Assembly (NCBI RefSeq): GCF_004339565.1
Contig: NZ_SMFZ01000001.1
Coordinates: forward strand, 3,410,001 to 3,474,000
DNA from: Pseudonocardia endophytica
GTDB taxonomy: Bacteria; Actinomycetota; Actinomycetes; Mycobacteriales; Pseudonocardiaceae
Direction: 5' to 3'
DNA length: 64,000 nucleotides
The position numbers were made by a program, and so were the translations under genes. The notes beneath the pieces were generated by a model, which had not been told where the DNA came from, ran no database searches, and worked only from the letters and a program-made list of their open reading frames with translations. The stretch's first letter is position 1, and each line of letters starts with the position of its first letter. Positions 59,371 to 64,000 of this stretch are shown here, in pieces.

Positions 59371-60747
59371 ATGTCCAGTCCCCAGGAAGCGCGTCGCACC
59401 GAGTCCCTCTCCGGATGGGGACGGACCGCGCCGACCATCGCCGAGGTCGTCACCCCCCGCGACGGCCATGAGGTCGCCGACGCCGTGACCCGGGCCGGGC
59501 ACCGCGGCGTGATCGCACGCGGCCTCGGCCGCTCCTACGGCGACCCGGCGCAGAACGCGGGCGGGCTCGTCCTGGACATGACCGGGCTGGACCGGGTGCA
59601 CCACATCGACCAGGACACGTGCGTCGTCGACGTCGACGCCGGCGTCAGTCTCGATGCGCTGATGCGGGTCGCGCTGCCGCACGGCATGTGGGTGCCGGTG
59701 CTGCCGGGCACCCGCCAGGTGACGGTCGGCGGCGCGATCGGCGCCGACGTGCACGGCAAGAACCACCACACCAAGGGCAGCTTCGGCAACCACGTGGTCG
59801 CGATGGACCTGGTGACGGCGGACGGGTCGGTGCGCACGCTGACACCGGAGGGGCCGGAGTCGGAGCTGTTCTGGGCGACCGTCGGTGGCATGGGCCTGAC
59901 CGGCGTGATCGTCCGGGCGAAGGTGCGGCTGCACCGGACCGAGTCGGCCTACTTCGTCGTGGACACCGACCGGACCGACGACCTGGACGGCCTGCTCGAG
60001 CTGCTCACCGACGGCAGCGACGACACCTACGGCTACTCGGCGGCCTGGTTCGACACGACGTCGACCGGCGCGAACCTCGGCCGGAGCGTGCTCACTCGCG
60101 GGTCGCTCGCGACCGTCGACCAGCTCCCGGACAAGCTCAAGCACGACCCGTTGAAGTTCGACGCACCGCAGCTGCTCACGTTCCCGGACGTGTTCCCGAA
60201 CGGGCTGGCCAACCGGCTGTCGATGCGCGCGTTCAGCGAGCTGTGGTTCCACAAGGCCCCGAAGCGCCAGCGGGACGCCGTGCAGAACATCACGGCCTTC
60301 TACCACGTGCTTGACGCGTTCGGCGAGTGGAACCGGATCTACGGACCGAACGGCTTCCTGCAGTACCAGTTCGTCATCCCGATGGGCTCCGAACAGGCAC
60401 TGCGGAAGATCCTCGAGAAGATCGCCGCGGCGCCGTTCAAGTCCGGGCTGAACGTGTTCAAGCGTTTCGGCGAGGGCAACGCCGCGCCGCTGTCGTTCCC
60501 GTTCGCCGGATGGACGATCACCGTCGACTACCCGATCGTCGCGGGCCTGTCCCGCTTCTGCACCGAGCTCGACGAGCTGGTGCTCGCCGCCGGTGGGCGG
60601 CTGTACCTGGCCAAGGAGTCGCGGACCAGCCCGTCGACGTTCGCCGCCGGCTACCCGCGGCTCGACGAGTGGCGCAAGGTCCGCTCCGCCGTCGACCCCG
60701 ATGGGCGCTTCGCCTCCGACATGTCCCGCCGCCTCGAACTGATCTAG
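59371..60747 (+). CDS. dprE1: Decaprenylphosphoryl-beta-D-ribose 2'-oxidase (DprE1)
   Basis: A 458-residue VAO-family flavoenzyme making the arabinan precursor with DprE2. FAD contacts: [26 protein letters not shown] with H128 (Mtb H132), and K415 in YLAKESRT (Mtb K418). The residue targeted covalently by benzothiazinones in M. tuberculosis (Cys387, in the NICVDFP motif) is here Thr384 (TITVDYP), so benzothiazinones should not form the adduct. TAGCCT (59357-59362) lies 8 nt before the ATG, and no ribosome-binding site is seen. Length is normal. Confidence 0.95.
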   Translation: MSSPQEARRTESLSGWGRTAPTIAEVVTPRDGHEVADAVTRAGHRGVIARGLGRSYGDPAQNAGGLVLDMTGLDRVHHIDQDTCVVDVDAGVSLDALMRVALPHGMWVPVLPGTRQVTVGGAIGADVHGKNHHTKGSFGNHVVAMDLVTADGSVRTLTPEGPESELFWATVGGMGLTGVIVRAKVRLHRTESAYFVVDTDRTDDLDGLLELLTDGSDDTYGYSAAWFDTTSTGANLGRSVLTRGSLATVDQLPDKLKHDPLKFDAPQLLTFPDVFPNGLANRLSMRAFSELWFHKAPKRQRDAVQNITAFYHVLDAFGEWNRIYGPNGFLQYQFVIPMGSEQALRKILEKIAAAPFKSGLNVFKRFGEGNAAPLSFPFAGWTITVDYPIVAGLSRFCTELDELVLAAGGRLYLAKESRTSPSTFAAGYPRLDEWRKVRSAVDPDGRFASDMSRRLELI

Positions 60748-60760
60748 GAGTTCCCAGAAG

Positions 60761-61516
60761 ATGATCGACGCCGTCGGAAACCCGCAGAGCATCCTGCTGC
60801 TGGGCGGCACGTCCGAGATCGGGCTGGCGAGCGTGCGCGCGTTCGCGGCGGACCGCGCGATGCGGGTCGTGCTGGCCGCGCGTCCCGGCCCCCGCCTGGA
60901 CGCCGCGCGCACCGAGCTGGAGGGCCTCGGCTGCGCCGTCGAGACGCTCGAGTTCGACGCGCACGCCGTCGACACGCACGCCGACGTGATCCGCAAGGCG
61001 TTCGCGGGCGGTGACATCGACGTCGCGATCGTCGCGTTCGGACTGCTCGGGGACAACGAGCGCGGCTGGACCGAGGTGGATCATGCCGTCGAGCTCGCCC
61101 AGGTCAACTACACGGCGACGGTCTCGACGGGTGTGGCGCTGGCCGAGCGGTTCCGCGAGCAGGGTCACGGCTCGCTCGTCGCGATCTCGTCGGTGGCCGG
61201 TGAGCGGGCGCGGCGGTCGAACTTCGTCTACGGCTCGACGAAGGCCGGGATGGACGCGTTCTACACCGGGCTGACCGAGGCGCTGCGGCCGTCCGGGATC
61301 ACCGTGACGATCGTGCGCCCCGGTTTCGTGCACACGAAGATGACCGAGGGCATGGACGCCGCACCGCTGGCCACGACGCCCCAGGCCGTGGCCGGGATCG
61401 TCGTGGACGCGGTGCGGAACCGGAAGGAGCTGGTCTGGGCACCGGCGCCGATGCGCTTCGTGATGAGCGCCCTGCGCCACGTGCCCCGCCCGATCTTCCG
61501 CAAGCTGCCGATCTAG
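60761..61516 (+). CDS. dprE2: Decaprenylphosphoryl-D-2-keto erythropentose reductase (DprE2)
   Basis: A 251-residue short-chain dehydrogenase. The NADH site is LLLGGTSEIGLASV, the catalytic Tyr and Lys are in YGSTKAG and the Ser in AISSVAGERA. It reduces the keto intermediate made by DprE1 to decaprenylphosphoryl arabinose. A GGAG site precedes the ATG, 13 bp after dprE1, so both are one transcript. Its ending FRKLPI is the family's usual one. Confidence 0.95.
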   Translation: MIDAVGNPQSILLLGGTSEIGLASVRAFAADRAMRVVLAARPGPRLDAARTELEGLGCAVETLEFDAHAVDTHADVIRKAFAGGDIDVAIVAFGLLGDNERGWTEVDHAVELAQVNYTATVSTGVALAERFREQGHGSLVAISSVAGERARRSNFVYGSTKAGMDAFYTGLTEALRPSGITVTIVRPGFVHTKMTEGMDAAPLATTPQAVAGIVVDAVRNRKELVWAPAPMRFVMSALRHVPRPIFRKLPI

Positions 61517-61520
61517 GCCC

Positions 61521-62171
61521 TCACCAGCCGTCGACGTGCAGGACCTCGTCGAGCGGCTGGCGCGGGGCAGGCTTGAACGTGTCGCCGGTGTAGTACGCGA
61601 CGGGCAGCAGAACGCCCTGGCGCACGTCGTCCGGGATGCCGAGCAGCTGCGAGATCTCCTTCTCGTACTTGAGGTGCAGCGTCGTCCAGGCGCTGCCCAG
61701 CCCGCGGGCGCGCAGGGCCAGCTGCAGGCTCCACGCTGCGGGCAGCAGCGAGCCCCACAGCCCGGCCTGGTTGGCCGCGGGCAGGTCGGCGGACGCCGTC
61801 AGGGCGCCGATCACGAGCACCGGCACGTCGCCCATGCGCTCGGCGAGGTACTCGGCGCTGGATGCGACTCGGCCCTGCGTGGCCTGCCGGTCCGCGTCAC
61901 CGGACGCGTGGTTCGTCGCGTACTGCGGTGAGTTGCGGTAGCCGTTGAAGGAGTCCGCGTAGTAGTCGCCGATCTGCTTGCGCTTGTCCGGATCGGTCAC
62001 GACGATCCAGTGCCAGCCCTGCTGGTTGGAACCGCTGGGCGCCTGCAGCGCGACCTCGAGGGCATCACGAAGGACGTCCATCGGGACCGGCTTGTCGAAG
62101 TCGAGCCGCTTGCGCACGGAGCGGGTGGTGGACAGCAGCTGGTCGGGGTCAAGGGGAAGCAGATCGGTCAT
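61521..62171 (-). CDS. Nitroreductase family protein
   Basis: A 216-residue FMN-dependent nitroreductase-fold protein. TRSVRKRLDFDKPVPMDVLR is the N-terminal FMN-binding Arg region; APSGSNQQGWHWIVVTDP the phosphate-binding part; WSLQLALRARGLGSAWTT the helix near the second FMN. It reduces quinones or nitro compounds with NAD(P)H. GGGGC precedes the ATG. Convergent with dprE2, with 4 bp between stop codons. Confidence 0.93.
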   Translation of the reverse strand: MTDLLPLDPDQLLSTTRSVRKRLDFDKPVPMDVLRDALEVALQAPSGSNQQGWHWIVVTDPDKRKQIGDYYADSFNGYRNSPQYATNHASGDADRQATQGRVASSAEYLAERMGDVPVLVIGALTASADLPAANQAGLWGSLLPAAWSLQLALRARGLGSAWTTLHLKYEKEISQLLGIPDDVRQGVLLPVAYYTGDTFKPAPRQPLDEVLHVDGW

Positions 62172-62189
62172 GCCCCGATCCTCACCCCG

Positions 62190-62852
62190 TCAGCCCGGTC
62201 GGCGCACCACGAACACGGCCGACTCGCCGGACCCGGGCGCGAGCGTCAGGCGTCCGGCGGAGCGTTGCGCGGCAGCCGGAGCGGCACGCGGGTCCAACCC
62301 GACCGGGACCCGGCCGTACGGGCCGCGGGACAGCCCGTCGCTGCCCTCCCGGACGATCGCGAACCCGGCGTCGACGAGCAGCTCCCGGATCCGCGCGTGC
62401 CCGCGCGGGACGGGCGGGGTCGGCCAGCGCGGTCCGAGCAGCTCGCGGGCACGCCCGTCCGCGTCCGCCGCGACGACGAGTGCGCGCCCGCCCGGCTCCA
62501 GCGCGCGCCACCAGCCGCCGGGGCCGACGTCGGAGTCCAGCGCGTCGTCCGGGAGCCGGTCCAGGACGACGACGGCCGTCAGGGCGCGGACCGGCCCCGG
62601 CAACAACCCGATGTCGACGACGACCGGGCACCCCGGCGCACCGGCGCGCAGCTCCGCGGCCTCCTCCTCGGTGGCGGCCAGCCCGGACGCGGACCCGTAG
62701 CGGGCGAGCCCGGCCAGCAGCGCGCCGTCCGTGCCGCCGACGTCGAGGTAGGGACCGCGGCCGAGCTCGTGGCGGGCCAGCCGCACGTACCAGCCGACGG
62801 CGACGGCGTCCGGGGCCTGCGGGGCAGGGAGCGGGTCGGTCAGGGGGCTCAT
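62190..62852 (-). CDS. Class I SAM-dependent methyltransferase-like protein
   Basis: A 220-residue protein with a Rossmann-type start: PYLDVGGTDGALLAGLARYG is motif I and VVDIGLLPGPVRALTAVVVL corresponds to the post-I/II region with DRLPDD at motif IV. The C-terminal half is weaker and Arg/Pro/Gly-rich. The substrate is unknown; it may be a glycan- or lipid-modifying enzyme. The start ATG at 62852 has a weak ribosome-binding site. Confidence 0.7.
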   Translation of the reverse strand: MSPLTDPLPAPQAPDAVAVGWYVRLARHELGRGPYLDVGGTDGALLAGLARYGSASGLAATEEEAAELRAGAPGCPVVVDIGLLPGPVRALTAVVVLDRLPDDALDSDVGPGGWWRALEPGGRALVVAADADGRARELLGPRWPTPPVPRGHARIRELLVDAGFAIVREGSDGLSRGPYGRVPVGLDPRAAPAAAQRSAGRLTLAPGSGESAVFVVRRPG

Positions 62853-62874
62853 CGCACCGTTCGGCAGGGGACGG

Positions 62875-62916
62875 GGGTGGCCGGACCGCGTCGTGTGCCG
62901 CGCGGTCCGGCCACCC
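62875..62916. terminator. Strong hairpin terminator of the acyltransferase gene
   Basis: GGGTGGCCGGACCGCG (62875-62890) and CGCGGTCCGGCCACCC (62901-62916) make a perfect 16-bp stem with a 10-nt loop between two minus-strand genes. It probably ends transcription from the acyltransferase side. There is no T tract. Confidence 0.75.
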
Positions 62917-62964
62917 ATCCTGCCGCCAGCGCCCCGGCGGCCGCGCTGCCGGGGCACTCCGGTC

Positions 62965-64000
62965 TCAGGCGTGTCGCGGGGGCAGGCCGTGGGCCGGCCG
63001 GCGCCTGCCGCGGACGGCCGCCGCCGCGGCGGCCACGATCGGTGTCGCCGCACTGCCGTGGGCGCGGTGCCTGCTGCGGCTGCGACCACAGCGTTCGACA
63101 CCGGACCGGCTTCCGCCGGAGCGTCCGGCGCGGGGCTCCGGCACGTCCGCGTCCTCGACGGCCGCTCCGTCCCCGTAGCCCCGGTCGCCTACCCGATCCC
63201 GCCGGGCGGGGTCGCCGACGGCCTGGCCGCCGGTCCAGCCGTCGTCCGCCCGGTCGTCGCCGTACCGGTCGTCGGGCGGTCCGTCGTCGACCGGCCCGGC
63301 CTGGGCCGGGGGCTCACCGGTGCCCTGGCGCGACGGGCCCGCCGGGGCCGACGTCCGCGCCGCGTCCCGGATCTGCTCCGAGCGGTCGCTCGCGTACTCC
63401 TCCGGCGCGGGCGCCCACGACCGCAGCCGCGCGGCCGCCATCAGGTTCCCGGCCAGGCGGTCGCCGTGACGGTCGTCGCCGTGTCCGGCGGCGCGGGCCA
63501 TGTCCCGGGCGTCGTGCAGGCGGACCAGGGCGGGCACCGGGTCGGCGGGACCGGCCTGGCGCGGCAGCGGCGACGGCAGGACGACGCGGTCCGTCTCCTC
63601 CACAGGGGACGACGGCCGGGGCCGGGCCACCCGCAGCGTCGGCGGGTCGAGTCGCGCGCGGTCGGTGTCGACCGGTCCGGCGCCCTCGGGGACGACCGCG
63701 TCCGTCGGGACGGCCGGTCCGGGCACGACGGCGGCCGGGGTACGCCGCCGGGCGCCCGGCAGGTCGCGCATCCACCCCCGCGCCGGCTGCTCGACGAACG
63801 TGTAGAGCAGGTGCGCCACCGGCACCGTCGCGACGAGCACGACGAGCGCGACGACGTGCGCGGACAGCGTGCCCGGTGCCAGCAGGCCGTCGAACCGATC
63901 CCCCGTCCCGTTCCGAAGAGCCAGCCAGAACATCTCGAACATCGGGATGTGCACCAGGTAGAGCGCGTAGGAGATGCGTCCGCCGTGCACCATCGGCCGC
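62965..64000 (-). CDS. Acyltransferase-3 (OafA-type) membrane protein, C-terminal part (cut by window end)
   Basis: Only the C-terminal ~345 residues are inside the window. RISYALYLVHIPMFEMFWLA and the following helix, then VATVPVAHLLYTFVEQPARG, are the last part of the acyltransferase-3 membrane domain, which O-acylates surface polysaccharides. A hydrophilic Pro/Arg/Asp-rich tail of ~260 residues follows and looks disordered. The start lies beyond the window. Upstream of the strong hairpin at 62875-62916 and near the cell-wall genes. Confidence 0.85.
   Translation of the reverse strand, partial: RPMVHGGRISYALYLVHIPMFEMFWLALRNGTGDRFDGLLAPGTLSAHVVALVVLVATVPVAHLLYTFVEQPARGWMRDLPGARRRTPAAVVPGPAVPTDAVVPEGAGPVDTDRARLDPPTLRVARPRPSSPVEETDRVVLPSPLPRQAGPADPVPALVRLHDARDMARAAGHGDDRHGDRLAGNLMAAARLRSWAPAPEEYASDRSEQIRDAARTSAPAGPSRQGTGEPPAQAGPVDDGPPDDRYGDDRADDGWTGGQAVGDPARRDRVGDRGYGDGAAVEDADVPEPRAGRSGGSRSGVERCGRSRSRHRAHGSAATPIVAAAAAAVRGRRRPAHGLPPRHA

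Overview
The window is very GC-rich, densely coding DNA from an actinomycete, most likely Pseudonocardia or a close relative in Pseudonocardiaceae. The evidence is an arabinogalactan cell-wall gene set (a GlfT1-like galactofuranosyltransferase, an RfbD/RfbE-type galactan exporter, DprE1, DprE2, a GtrA protein), the proteasome activator Bpa, many TetR regulators, and at least eleven genes whose start codon lies 5-8 nt after a TANNNT -10 box, as expected for leaderless mRNAs. No rRNA, phage, transposase or CRISPR array was seen. Three tRNA genes are present: Arg-ACG, Ser-GCU and Ser-UGA.

Layout. 1-4 kb: a catabolic-looking minus-strand set (SDR, metallo-beta-lactamase-fold hydrolase, acyl-CoA ligase) facing two tandem paralogous TetR genes. 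4-9.3 kb: deoC, a VOC dioxygenase-like protein, a thioesterase with a frameshifted end, a bile-acid:Na symporter-family protein, a truncated haemoglobin, and a shortened DUF3159-like membrane protein. 9.3-14.5 kb: two S9 peptidases around a MerR regulator, all three with the same operator-like promoter. 14.6-21.2 kb: a secreted protein, a cupin, a CaiB-type CoA transferase, and a four-gene siderophore-type ABC importer with a palindrome ahead of it. 21.5-26.4 kb: two tRNAs, acetoacetyl-CoA synthetase, a dienelactone-hydrolase homologue lacking its catalytic residues, a HisC-type aminotransferase and a degenerate OmpR-type regulator. 26.7-39 kb: GH16 glucanase-like protein, M3 peptidase with GNAT, GMC oxidoreductase, M18 aminopeptidase, MFS transporter, YccF, TetR/YqeB-like pair, CPBP protease. 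39-46.5 kb: esterase, a solitary DNA methyltransferase-like gene, SnoaL protein, lipoprotein, tRNA-Ser, zinc peptidase, a divergent TetR/hydrolase pair and a GNAT.

46.5-61.5 kb holds the cell-wall locus: quinone oxidoreductase, bpa, galactan ABC exporter permease and ATPase, glfT1, then an interruption, then gtrA, a self-regulated ABC-2 exporter operon, DUF1707 protein, a large GT-C-like membrane protein, dprE1 and dprE2. The interruption (50.7-52.85 kb) is the most unusual part. An orphan gene with an AbiEi-type winged helix and a DUF559/Vsr-like nuclease fold is flanked by GC-rich palindromic repeats. The units are about 154 bp, direct downstream and inverted upstream, and each contains the last 15 codons of the gene. 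The same palindrome recurs alone beside the tRNA genes at 21.8 kb. A second family of about 64-bp palindromes with TGATC/GATCA ends sits in three other intergenic gaps.

61.5-64 kb: nitroreductase, a small methyltransferase-like protein, a strong hairpin terminator, and the C-terminal part of an acyltransferase-3 protein cut by the window end.
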